From Thiobacillus thioparus DSM 505 (GTDB lineage: Bacteria > Pseudomonadota > Gammaproteobacteria > Burkholderiales > Thiobacillaceae), in assembly GCF_000373385.1 (NCBI RefSeq), contig NZ_KB891326.1, positions 85,309-149,308 on the forward strand: a stretch of DNA of 64,000 nt. Reading direction: 5' to 3'. A program made the translations under genes and the position numbers. The notes under the pieces were generated by a model. That model did not search any database. It saw only the letters and a list, made by a program, of their open reading frames with translations, and had not been told where the DNA came from. Below, in pieces: positions 38,099 to 45,405 of this stretch. Each line of letters opens with the position of its first letter. Position 1 is the stretch's first letter.

Positions 38099-39709
38099 TT
38101 ACGGATTCTTGACGTAGGCGTTCTTGCGCAGATAAAACCACCAGTTCAACAGCAGGCACACGGCGTAGAAGATGGCGAAGCCGTACATGGCGTTTTGCGG
38201 GGTTCCCGCCTTGATCTGGTTCTTGATCACCTCTGGGGCAATAAATGAACCATAGGCTGCAACGGCGGAAGTCCAACCCAGAACGGGCCCGGCCTGCACG
38301 CGGTCGAAGATCACGCCGACGGTGCGGAAGGTGGAGCCGTTGCCCATGCCGGTGGCGGCGAACAGCACCACGAACACCACCAGGAACTGGGTGAAGTAGA
38401 TCTCGGGCGTGGCCGACTGATAGGCCTGCATCAGAACCCAGCCGGCGTAGACCGAGGCGGCGACCATCACCGCCGAGATGATCTGGGTGACGATGGAGCC
38501 GCCGACCTTGTCGGAAATCCAGCCTCCCACCGGGCGGATCAGCGCGCCGACGAAGGGGCCGATCCATGCGTATTGCAGGGCGGAGGGGGCATGCGGGTTT
38601 TTCGCATGCGTCCAGACGCCGGTGGCGGCATCCAGGACATGGCTGTTGCCGAAGATGACCGTGATCGACAGCGGCAGCGCCATCGAGAAGCCGATGAACG
38701 AACCGAAGGTGACGAGGTAGAGCGCCGTCATCGACCAGGTGTGCTTGTTGTTGAAGATGGCGAACTGCTTGGCGATGTTCTCCTTCATCGGACCGAAGGC
38801 GGCCAGCTTCAGGATCACCAGCGTGACGACGATGATGAGCGGCATCGCCACCCACATGTTGAGCATCCCCAGCCCGGTGGGGGCGGGCAGATAGAGGTAG
38901 AGGCCGCCGATGGCGGGGACGAATACCAGGGTATAGAGCCAGGTGACCTTGAAGAAGGCGGAGACGGCGTTGCCCGCATCCGGCGACACTGGCAGCAGAT
39001 TGTTCATGCCGAACCAGGCGATGATCCCGAGCGGCACCAGCGACAGCACCCAGGTGAGGCCGGCGTTCTGGATGTAGGTGGGGGTGCCGGCGAGGATCTT
39101 GCCGAAGATCCAGCCGCTGTCCTTGACCAGTGTCATCGGCTCGCCGCCCAGTGCGCCGAACACGCTGACCGTCATCACCAGCGGGATGAGGATCTGCATG
39201 GTAGTGACACCGAAATTCCCTAGGCCTGCATTGATCCCCAGTGCCGTGCCCTGCAGACGCTTGGGAAAGAAGGTGCTGATATTGGACATCGAACTGGCGA
39301 AGTTGCCGCCGCCGACGCCCGACCACAGCGCCATCAACTGGAAGCTCCACAACGGCCAGTCGGGATGCTGCAGGACGATGCCGGTGCCAATCGCCGGCGC
39401 CAGCAGCATGGACGTGGTAAGGAAGATGACGTTGCGCCCGCCGGCCAGCCGGATGAAGAAGGAAGACGGGATGCGCATCGTCGCACCGGCCAGCCCCGAG
39501 ATCGCGGTCAGCGTGAACAGCTCGTCCTGGCTGAACGGGAAGCCCAGATTGGACATCTGCACGGTGATGATGCCCCACATCAGCCACACGGCGAATCCGC
39601 ACAGGAGGGCCGGCACCGAGATCCACAGGTTGCGGTAGGCAATCTTCCTGCCGGTCGTTTCCCAGAAAGTGGGATCTTCCGGATTCCATTCTTTGATATT
39701 GGTGGACAT
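38099..39709 (-). CDS. narK2: NarK-type nitrate/nitrite transporter, long form
   Basis: A 536-residue major-facilitator protein with twelve predicted helices and a 30-residue hydrophilic N-terminus (MSTNIKEWNPEDPTFW). Nitrate-signature glycine-rich segments occur in helices 5 and 11 (for example GNFGVTTMQ and FAATGMGNGSTF). By family it is the NarK2-like type, often a nitrate/nitrite exchanger needed because Nar uses nitrate inside the cell. It starts 27 bases after narK1 and precedes narG, so transport and reduction are co-expressed. Confidence 0.9.
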   Translation of the reverse strand: MSTNIKEWNPEDPTFWETTGRKIAYRNLWISVPALLCGFAVWLMWGIITVQMSNLGFPFSQDELFTLTAISGLAGATMRIPSSFFIRLAGGRNVIFLTTSMLLAPAIGTGIVLQHPDWPLWSFQLMALWSGVGGGNFASSMSNISTFFPKRLQGTALGINAGLGNFGVTTMQILIPLVMTVSVFGALGGEPMTLVKDSGWIFGKILAGTPTYIQNAGLTWVLSLVPLGIIAWFGMNNLLPVSPDAGNAVSAFFKVTWLYTLVFVPAIGGLYLYLPAPTGLGMLNMWVAMPLIIVVTLVILKLAAFGPMKENIAKQFAIFNNKHTWSMTALYLVTFGSFIGFSMALPLSITVIFGNSHVLDAATGVWTHAKNPHAPSALQYAWIGPFVGALIRPVGGWISDKVGGSIVTQIISAVMVAASVYAGWVLMQAYQSATPEIYFTQFLVVFVVLFAATGMGNGSTFRTVGVIFDRVQAGPVLGWTSAVAAYGSFIAPEVIKNQIKAGTPQNAMYGFAIFYAVCLLLNWWFYLRKNAYVKNP

Positions 39710-39736
39710 AGATCGCTCCTGGCTTGAAAGAGGGGA

Positions 39737-40990
39737 TTACTCGAGAGGGTCGGCGCCTGTAGTTCTGATCATCGGCAGCTTGCGAACCTCGGTCAGGTAC
39801 ATCCAGATCAGCGATACCCAGGTGATGCCGTACATCAGCATGAAGATGCCGCTGTTGATGCCGGTGAGATCGACGATGGCGCCGAACAGGATGGGCAGGA
39901 CGAAGCCGCCGAGGCCGCCCATCAGCCCGACGATGCCCGAAATGACGCCGATGTTGTCGGGGTATTCGTCCGAGATGTACTTGAATACCGAGGCCTTGCC
40001 GAACGCCCAGCACAGGCCAAGCACGAACAGCAGCGCAGTGAATACCCAGACGTTGAGGCCGATATGCAGCGCGAATTCACCCTTGGTGGTCTGGATCACC
40101 ATGTCGGTCTGCGGATAGGACAGCAGGAACAGGCAGATCCACGACACCCACATCACCCACCAGGTGAGCCGGTGCGCGCCGACCTTGTCGGAAATCCAAC
40201 CGCCCACCGCGCGCATTACGCCGCCCGGCAGCGAAAAGCAGGCTGCCATCAATGCCGCGGTCTTGATGGAGAAGCCGTACTCGGTGATGAAATACTTGGT
40301 CAGCCAGAGCGACAGGGCCACATAGCCGCCGAACACGATCGAGTAATACTGGGAAAGCTTCCAGACGTTGGGATCCTTCAGTGCGGCGAGCTGTTGCCTG
40401 AACGTGATGTGGCTGGGCACGTGATGCGCCGTGTCGGTGTAGGTGAAGATCCAGAACAGGATGGCCATGAGCAGCATGGCCACCGCGTACACGTGCGGCA
40501 CGGCCTGCCAGCCGTAGGCGACGACCAGGGTGGGTGCGACGAACTTGGTCAGCGCCGCCCCCGAGTTGCCGGCGCCGAAGATGCCCATGGCAAACCCCTG
40601 CCGTTTTTTCGGGAACCAGCGGGCCACGTAGGCGATGCCGACCGAGAAGGACCCCCCGGCCACGCCGACGAACAGCGCCAGCAGCAGGAAATGCCAGTAT
40701 GCGGTGGCGTAGCCGATCAGCCAGATCGGCACGACGGTCGCCAGCATCAATACGAAAAAGACGATGCGGCCGCCCAGCTTGTCGGTCCACATGCCGAGCG
40801 GCAGCCGGATGAGCGAACCCGTCAGCACCGGCGTGGCCACCAGGATGCCGAACTCGGTCTCGTTCAGGCTCAGCATCTTCTTGATAGGGATGCCGATAAT
40901 GGCGAACATCATCCATACGGCGAAGCAGGCGGTGAACGCCAGCGTGCTCATCGTGAGCACGGAAATCTGCTTCTGTGTCTGGGTCGCCAT
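39737..40990 (-). CDS. narK1: NarK-type nitrate transporter, short form
   Basis: A 417-residue major-facilitator protein with twelve helices; the glycine-rich GIFGAGNSGAALTKF segment is the nitrate signature. By family it resembles NarK1, the proton-linked nitrate importer that fills the cell before exchange starts. In some bacteria the two types are fused into one protein; here they are adjacent separate genes. AAAGGATG precedes the ATG. It is the first gene of the nar operon, downstream of a region with NarL-type heptamers. Confidence 0.91.
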   Translation of the reverse strand: MATQTQKQISVLTMSTLAFTACFAVWMMFAIIGIPIKKMLSLNETEFGILVATPVLTGSLIRLPLGMWTDKLGGRIVFFVLMLATVVPIWLIGYATAYWHFLLLALFVGVAGGSFSVGIAYVARWFPKKRQGFAMGIFGAGNSGAALTKFVAPTLVVAYGWQAVPHVYAVAMLLMAILFWIFTYTDTAHHVPSHITFRQQLAALKDPNVWKLSQYYSIVFGGYVALSLWLTKYFITEYGFSIKTAALMAACFSLPGGVMRAVGGWISDKVGAHRLTWWVMWVSWICLFLLSYPQTDMVIQTTKGEFALHIGLNVWVFTALLFVLGLCWAFGKASVFKYISDEYPDNIGVISGIVGLMGGLGGFVLPILFGAIVDLTGINSGIFMLMYGITWVSLIWMYLTEVRKLPMIRTTGADPLE

Positions 40991-41101
40991 GATGCATCCT
41001 TTGCAGAGACTTCAAGACTGGTTTATCTGAAATATTGATCGCAGTGTATGCCTATGGATGTAGATGAAAAGGGTGAAATTTGTATGTTTTGAGACGCTTT
41101 C

Positions 41102-41117
41102 TACCTCCAAAGAGGTA
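41102..41117. promoter_or_regulatory. NarL/NarP-type 7-2-7 binding site
   Basis: TACCTCC-AA-AGAGGTA: inverted heptamers two bases apart, as in NarL/NarP 7-2-7 sites (TACYYMT / AKRRGTA). The right heptamer is a full match; the left differs in its last base. It lies about 112 bases before narK1 and about 232 before the cytochrome c gene. A NarX/NarL pair is encoded about 10 kb away. Confidence 0.6.
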
Positions 41118-41118
41118 G

Positions 41119-41213
41119 TGGGAGTAGCTTGTCAAGCTGATGTTTTGTAATGGGTATTTTGGTGTTTGCTTAACGCGGACCGGGAGAATGGATATATTGG
41201 GAGTAGCTCTTCA
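41119..41213. repeat. 16-base direct repeat pair in the nar control region
   Basis: TGGGAGTAGCTTGTCA (41119-41134) and TGGGAGTAGCTCTTCA (41198-41213) agree at 14 of 16 positions and start 79 bases apart, about 7.5 helical turns. Each contains GGGAGTA, which matches the NarL heptamer AKRRGTA at six of seven positions. They are candidate additional regulator sites. Confidence 0.5.
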
Positions 41214-41348
41214 GCGGTGAAGACTGGCCGGAAGTGAGGTGCTATATTTTGAATCGTAACGAGGTGGCCTGTCCGATGTGATGTGCAGGCCGCCTGGGCC
41301 GGACGCTTTAGAAATCACACCCCTTTACCAGCACAACAGGAAACTCAA

Positions 41349-41777
41349 ATGAAAAAAACATCGCTTATCCTCGCCATCTCACTCGCAACGCTGTTGGGCG
41401 CCTGCGGGAAACAGGAAAGTGCGCCTGAGGCCGCTGCGCCGGCAGCGCCCGAGGCGGTCGCACCGGCACCAGCCGTCATGGAGAAGCATGACGAAGCCGC
41501 AAACAAGCCTGAAGAGGCCGCGAACGACGTGGGCAAGAAGGTGTTCGGCGCCGTCTGCTCGATGTGCCATGCGTCCGGCGCGGCGGGCGCGCCGAAGTTC
41601 GGCAATAAGGAGGAGTGGGGACCGCGTATCGCCCAGGGCATGGACGTTCTGTACAAGCATGCACTCGAAGGCTTTACCGGCGCAAAAGGCATGATGCCTG
41701 CGCGCGGCGGCTCCACCACACTGTCGGACGACGACGTCAAGGCTGCGGTGAACTACATGGTGGATAAAGCTAAATAA
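41349..41777 (+). CDS. Lipoprotein cytochrome c, c5-like
   Basis: A 142-residue monoheme cytochrome. The start at 41349 has AGGAAA upstream and begins a lipoprotein signal with lipobox LGAC (Cys19). An Ala/Pro-rich linker (about residues 22-45) follows, then the heme site CSMCH (Cys70, Cys73, His74) and the probable axial Met in GMMPARGG. The class I fold ends in a typical VNYMVDKAK helix. It is probably a membrane-tethered periplasmic electron carrier. It is divergent from narK1 and shares its control region, so it may serve denitrification; partners are unknown. Confidence 0.88.
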   Translation: MKKTSLILAISLATLLGACGKQESAPEAAAPAAPEAVAPAPAVMEKHDEAANKPEEAANDVGKKVFGAVCSMCHASGAAGAPKFGNKEEWGPRIAQGMDVLYKHALEGFTGAKGMMPARGGSTTLSDDDVKAAVNYMVDKAK

Positions 41778-41810
41778 GAATCGAATTCGAGCCTTCGGGC
41801 TTGCTGGGAA

Positions 41811-41840
41811 ACGGGGGCGAGCGATCGCCCCCGTTTTTTT
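41811..41840 (+). terminator. Factor-independent terminator after the cytochrome c gene
   Basis: A perfect 10-base stem (ACGGGGGCGA / TCGCCCCCGT) with a GCGA loop followed by seven T. It lies 34 bases after the cytochrome c stop. It could also stop reverse-strand transcription from the nos operon, although the T-run on that side is short. Confidence 0.9.
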
Positions 41841-41876
41841 GGGCGGGTTCTATCGCGAGCGTCCGATCTGCCCGGG

Positions 41877-42476
41877 TCAGTGTCGGTGATGGCCGTTGCG
41901 GCTCAGGGATGCCAGCAGGCGGGGCGTCATGTCCGGGGCGGTCAGCACGGTACCGCGATACTGTCGGATAAAGGCATCCGCAGCCGCGCGGCTGGCGAAG
42001 GCGGGCAGGTCGGCGGTGCGCATCGGGCCGGTGACTGCGGAGCCGTGGACGAAATGGGCCTGTCCGGCCTCGATCCATCGCCCGCTTTCGAGATCGCGCA
42101 CATAGCTCACGGCAACGTCGTCGGAAGTGTAGCGCCGATCGTAGCGATCGACCTTGTGGAGAAAATCGAACAGGTTGACCGGCGAGTCGAAGTAATGGGC
42201 AGCCCCATCCTTGAAAATGATCTGGGCAGCCCAGCGCGGATAACGGGCGGGATACATGCCGCACACCGGGCAGCGTGCATCGGCGGGTATCGGCCGCGGC
42301 GCGTACATGGGCAGGCCCGACGCTGGGTCGTAGGGTGTGGCGGGGGCGACGATGCACAGCGCATTGTTGAACGGGGCGATGTCGCGTGCCGGTTGCCCAT
42401 CGGCGAACAGCAGCAGGGAGATGGTGAAGGCGATCGTGAGGCCACCCGACGACAGCAGTCTGGATGGCCGTGGCAT
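41877..42476 (-). CDS. Second NosL-like copper protein
   Basis: A 199-residue protein with an N-terminal membrane segment or signal (about residues 11-26) and a NosL-like core: CPVCGMYPARYP (Cys69, Cys72, Met74) followed by FKDGAAHYFDSPVNLFDFL. The C-X2-C-G-M motif is a plausible Cu(I) site, and the tail ends in a His-rich HHRH. NosL proteins deliver copper for NosZ maturation. The gene overlaps the stop of the preceding small gene by one base (TGATG) and ends the nos operon. It differs clearly from the first NosL in this operon and may handle a different step or metal source. Confidence 0.82.
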   Translation of the reverse strand: MPRPSRLLSSGGLTIAFTISLLLFADGQPARDIAPFNNALCIVAPATPYDPASGLPMYAPRPIPADARCPVCGMYPARYPRWAAQIIFKDGAAHYFDSPVNLFDFLHKVDRYDRRYTSDDVAVSYVRDLESGRWIEAGQAHFVHGSAVTGPMRTADLPAFASRAAADAFIRQYRGTVLTAPDMTPRLLASLSRNGHHRH

Positions 42477-42841
42477 CAGCCGATGTCCTTGGCGCCTAGC
42501 ATGGGGTCGTCGAGCAGGGCGCGGATCAAATGGCGCAGGTTCTCTTCCGGCGAGGCATCGGGGTGCGTGATCGGGTCGGCCACGATGCGGTTTGCCGCAT
42601 CGTGGAAATGATTGGGGAAGGTTGCCAGGCCGGGATGCAAGGGCGCCGTGTCGATGCCGGATTCGACCTCGCCGTAAACCCAGCGCAAGGAATAGGCATC
42701 GGACGCGGCATAACGCACTTCCAACGTCACGCCATTCCTCAGGCGGACGCTGAGCGCGTCCTGCCGGTGTTCGATCGCCCCATCCAGATCGTTCTGGAAT
42801 GCGTGCTCGATTGCTTTGCCGAGTTCGAGGTGCAGGCTCAT
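42476..42841 (-). CDS. Small protein in nos operon, TumE/DUF6516-like
   Basis: A 121-residue protein without signal or membrane segment. The second half, HPGLATFPNHFHD followed by a Pro/Asp turn and a long helix (ASPEENLRHLIRALLDD), resembles TumE/DUF6516 proteins, a family annotated as toxin-antitoxin components; this is a pattern judgement only. The gene overlaps the upstream 90-residue gene by four bases (ATGA) and the downstream NosL-like gene by one base, so translation is probably coupled. It could be a nos accessory gene rather than a toxin. Confidence 0.65.
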   Translation of the reverse strand: MSLHLELGKAIEHAFQNDLDGAIEHRQDALSVRLRNGVTLEVRYAASDAYSLRWVYGEVESGIDTAPLHPGLATFPNHFHDAANRIVADPITHPDASPEENLRHLIRALLDDPMLGAKDIG

Positions 42842-43110
42842 GTCCTGTTGGCCTCTTTCACGCGCTCGGCCAGCGCAGCCCGGGCCGCTTCGCGGGTGTC
42901 CTCGAGAATCCGGGCCGCCAGATAGTGTTCATAGGCCGGATGCTCGGCTACCTCGCCGGCCTGGATTTTCTGCAGCAGTGCCGCCTCGTCCGCGACCTGG
43001 TGGAACTGCAGGATGGTCTGGCGGTTCTCGCGCAGTTCGTAGGCCAACCGGGCCAGTTGTTCGATTTCGGTTGCCGTCTCGAACGCGACGCTTTCAAAGA
43101 ATTCGGGCAT
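42838..43110 (-). CDS. Small helical protein in nos operon, unknown function
   Basis: A 90-residue, strongly helical, charged protein (EIEQLARLAYELRENRQTIL; ILEDTREAARAALAERVKE) with no signal peptide or cysteine. It starts 7 bases after nosL and overlaps the next small gene by four bases. The tight coupling to a TumE-like protein would suit an antitoxin, but no DNA-binding motif is visible. I recognise no family. Confidence 0.65.
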   Translation of the reverse strand: MPEFFESVAFETATEIEQLARLAYELRENRQTILQFHQVADEAALLQKIQAGEVAEHPAYEHYLAARILEDTREAARAALAERVKEANRT

Positions 43111-43117
43111 GGGGTCC

Positions 43118-43642
43118 TTACATATGGCTGTCGTTAAGCACGCCGCCGTTCAGCACGACCATGGCGGGCTGGATATCGGCAAACCGGTAGATCTTGCCGC
43201 CGTATTCGGCAACGAATTTCGTCGCATCCCGTTCCAGCGCAAAACTGGCGATGGTCGGTCCCATCGACCCCTCGCGCTTGCTGCCGTAGACGTAGTAGGC
43301 GGATTTCGCGTCGATCCAGTGGCCGTGCGGTTCGTCCCAGGCCGTCTTGCCCATGTCCTGTACGAAAATGCCGCGTACATCCCTGACCTGTTCCGGGGTG
43401 AGATAGACATGGAACATCTCCACGGTGTCGCAGAAGAAGTCCGGCTCCGCCTGCCCAGCGTAGAAGATCTGCGCCTTGGGGCCGGGATAGTCGGCCAGCA
43501 GCATGCCGTCGAGGGAGCAGGATGTGTCGCGGGTGATTTCCAGCGGCGCCACCGTGGCCGGGCCGGAGGACTGTCCGCAGGCCGCCAGCAGGGTTGTTGC
43601 CGTAAGCGCGACAAGGATGAGCGTACGTCTGATTGAAGTCAT
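43118..43642 (-). CDS. nosL: NosL copper chaperone lipoprotein
   Basis: A 174-residue lipoprotein (lipobox LLAAC, Cys22) that in the family carries Cu(I) to the nitrous oxide reductase maturation machinery. The metal-site region reads SCSLDGMLLADYPG (Cys42, Met47), and EPHGHWIDAKSAYYVYGSK is typical. The start at 43642 overlaps the nosY stop by four bases (ATGA), which sets the start. It follows nosDFY in the standard order and precedes two small unknown genes. Confidence 0.93.
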   Translation of the reverse strand: MTSIRRTLILVALTATTLLAACGQSSGPATVAPLEITRDTSCSLDGMLLADYPGPKAQIFYAGQAEPDFFCDTVEMFHVYLTPEQVRDVRGIFVQDMGKTAWDEPHGHWIDAKSAYYVYGSKREGSMGPTIASFALERDATKFVAEYGGKIYRFADIQPAMVVLNGGVLNDSHM

Positions 43643-44454
43643 GTGCGGAATCTCCAGCTTGCGATACCCAATGGCACCACGATCCAGGCGAGCATCACCA
43701 GGCCGAGTAGCCAGGGATTGGCCAATGCAGGGGGAAAAACGGTCGTCAGTCCGTACAGGGTGCGGACGTCGTCCAGGGAAAAAATGTTGAGGATGCGGAA
43801 CACGTCGGCAGGGTTCGCCAGCAGCAGGTAGGGAAAGATCTCGCCACCCCACTGGCCGCCGGTGACGACCAGCGCGCCGAGCAGGAGCAGGTCGAACACC
43901 AGTACGAAGAAGAACCAGGTGGCGATCGCGAGCCCCGAGGCACGGGTGCGGTCGGCGGCGAACACCGACAGCATCACCGCCAGGCTCAGGAAGGCGCAGC
44001 CCAGCAGCACCGAACTGAGCATGAAGCCGAAGTAGTGGTACAGGGCGTTGAGATCGAGCCGGGTCGACAGCACGATCGCCACCAGGCCGAAACCGGCGAT
44101 GGTCGAGAAAGCCAGCGCCGCGGCCAGCCCCACGTATTTGCCCAGCAACAGTTCCAGGCGCGTGATGGGCATCGAGAGCAGGAGGTCGAGCGATCCCCGC
44201 TCGCGCTCGCCGACGATGGCGTCGAAACCCAGGACCAGCGCGATCAGGGGAATCAGGTAGATGACCAGGCTGACCAGGCTGGCGATGGTGATGTCGATCG
44301 AGCGGAAGCCGACGGAGCCCTGCTGCGCCGCACCGAAGTAGGCGATGACCAGCGCGAAGGCGGTGAATACCAGCGCCACGGCCAGCACCCAGCGGTTGCG
44401 GATACGGTCCCAGAATTCCTTGCTCGCGATGGTGGCGATCTGTGCGATTTCCAT
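43639..44454 (-). CDS. nosY: NosY ABC transporter permease
   Basis: A 271-residue, six-helix membrane protein, the permease of the NosDFY complex needed for CuZ maturation of nitrous oxide reductase. The DAIVGERERGSLDLLLSMPI segment after the second helix is typical of the ABC-2 permease group. It starts 9 bases after nosF and overlaps nosL by four bases. Confidence 0.94.
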   Translation of the reverse strand: MEIAQIATIASKEFWDRIRNRWVLAVALVFTAFALVIAYFGAAQQGSVGFRSIDITIASLVSLVIYLIPLIALVLGFDAIVGERERGSLDLLLSMPITRLELLLGKYVGLAAALAFSTIAGFGLVAIVLSTRLDLNALYHYFGFMLSSVLLGCAFLSLAVMLSVFAADRTRASGLAIATWFFFVLVFDLLLLGALVVTGGQWGGEIFPYLLLANPADVFRILNIFSLDDVRTLYGLTTVFPPALANPWLLGLVMLAWIVVPLGIASWRFRT

Positions 44455-44463
44455 GTCGCCCTC

Positions 44464-45405
44464 TCAGTCCGAAAAACCGAAGAACACGTCTTCAAGCGAG
44501 GGCTCGCGCACCGTGAGGTCGCGGACCCGGCCATCCAGCCGGGCGAGCGCCTCGATCACGGCCATCTTCGCCTCGCGCCGGCACCGCACCTTCACATGGT
44601 CGTCGTGCGCCTCGATCGCGTCCACCTGCAGATGGGAAAGCGCTGAACGCACCGCCTCGAAATCCTCCTTCGCGACGCGCACGCTGAACCACAGCGGCAG
44701 GTCCACCTGTTCGCGCAAATCCTGCACCGTGCCGCGGGCCTGTACCTTGCCGGCGGTCATGATCGCAATGCGATCCACGCGTTCCTGGATCTCGGCAAGG
44801 ATGTGGGAAGTGATGACCGTCGTCACGCCTTCGCTTCTGAGCTGTCGGAGCGTCGAGTAAAAACTGCGGATCGCCTCCGGGTCCAGTCCGGTGGTGGGCT
44901 CGTCGAGAAACAGGATGCGCGGCTTGCCGAGCAATGCCTGGGCAAAGCCGAGACGCTGGCGCATGCCTTTGGAGTATTCGCGCACGCGCCGTTTGGCCGC
45001 GTGTGCAAGGCCTACGCGTTCGAGCGTCGGCGCCGCCTCCGCCGGCGAGACGCCTTTCAGCCTGGCAAAGAACCAGAGCGTCTCGAGGCCGGTGAGATTG
45101 TCATACAGCACCACGTTTTCCGGCAGGTAGCCGACCGTGCGCCGTACGGCACGGAAATCGCGGCCGGTGACGAGCGCGCCGCCGATGCGGATATCGCCCG
45201 CGGTAGAGGGGAGCAGGCCGAGCATCATCTTGAATAGCGTGCTCTTGCCGGCACCGTTATGTCCGATGAGGCCGAACAGTTCGCCGGAACGGATGTCGAG
45301 GTCGACGCCGTCGACCGCGTGGATGTTTCCGTAGTGCTTGCGCACCCCGTGCGCGACGATCAGGGACGCGCCGGCGTCATTGAGGGTGGGAAGGGAAGAT
45401 TCCAC
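44464..45405 (-). CDS. nosF: NosF ABC transporter ATPase
   Basis: A 313-residue ATP-binding subunit of NosDFY. The Walker A motif GHNGAGKST, the signature region YSKGMRQRLGFAQALL and Walker B ILFLDEPTTGLD are intact. A C-terminal segment of about 90 residues follows the nucleotide-binding domain. The ATG overlaps the last 29 bases of nosD. NosDFY uses ATP to deliver a sulfur and/or copper component to the NosZ active site. Confidence 0.95.
   Translation of the reverse strand: MESSLPTLNDAGASLIVAHGVRKHYGNIHAVDGVDLDIRSGELFGLIGHNGAGKSTLFKMMLGLLPSTAGDIRIGGALVTGRDFRAVRRTVGYLPENVVLYDNLTGLETLWFFARLKGVSPAEAAPTLERVGLAHAAKRRVREYSKGMRQRLGFAQALLGKPRILFLDEPTTGLDPEAIRSFYSTLRQLRSEGVTTVITSHILAEIQERVDRIAIMTAGKVQARGTVQDLREQVDLPLWFSVRVAKEDFEAVRSALSHLQVDAIEAHDDHVKVRCRREAKMAVIEALARLDGRVRDLTVREPSLEDVFFGFSD

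Larger units (their letters stand above)
40991..41348. promoter_or_regulatory. Divergent control region of the nar operon and cytochrome c gene
   Basis: A 358-base AT-richer region between two divergent genes. It contains a 7-2-7 NarL-type site (41102-41117), two near-identical 16-base direct repeats with imperfect NarL heptamers (41119-41134 and 41198-41213) and a 6-4-6 palindrome TCTTCA-GCGG-TGAAGA (41208-41223). A lone perfect FNR half-site (TTGAT) lies near 41033. It holds no supported coding frame. Confidence 0.65.

Noticed and set aside
41025-41050. Perfect FNR half-site TTGAT upstream of narK1
   Set aside because: The second half-site is degenerate and the position, about 50 bases before the ATG, leaves no room for a -41.5 activator site.
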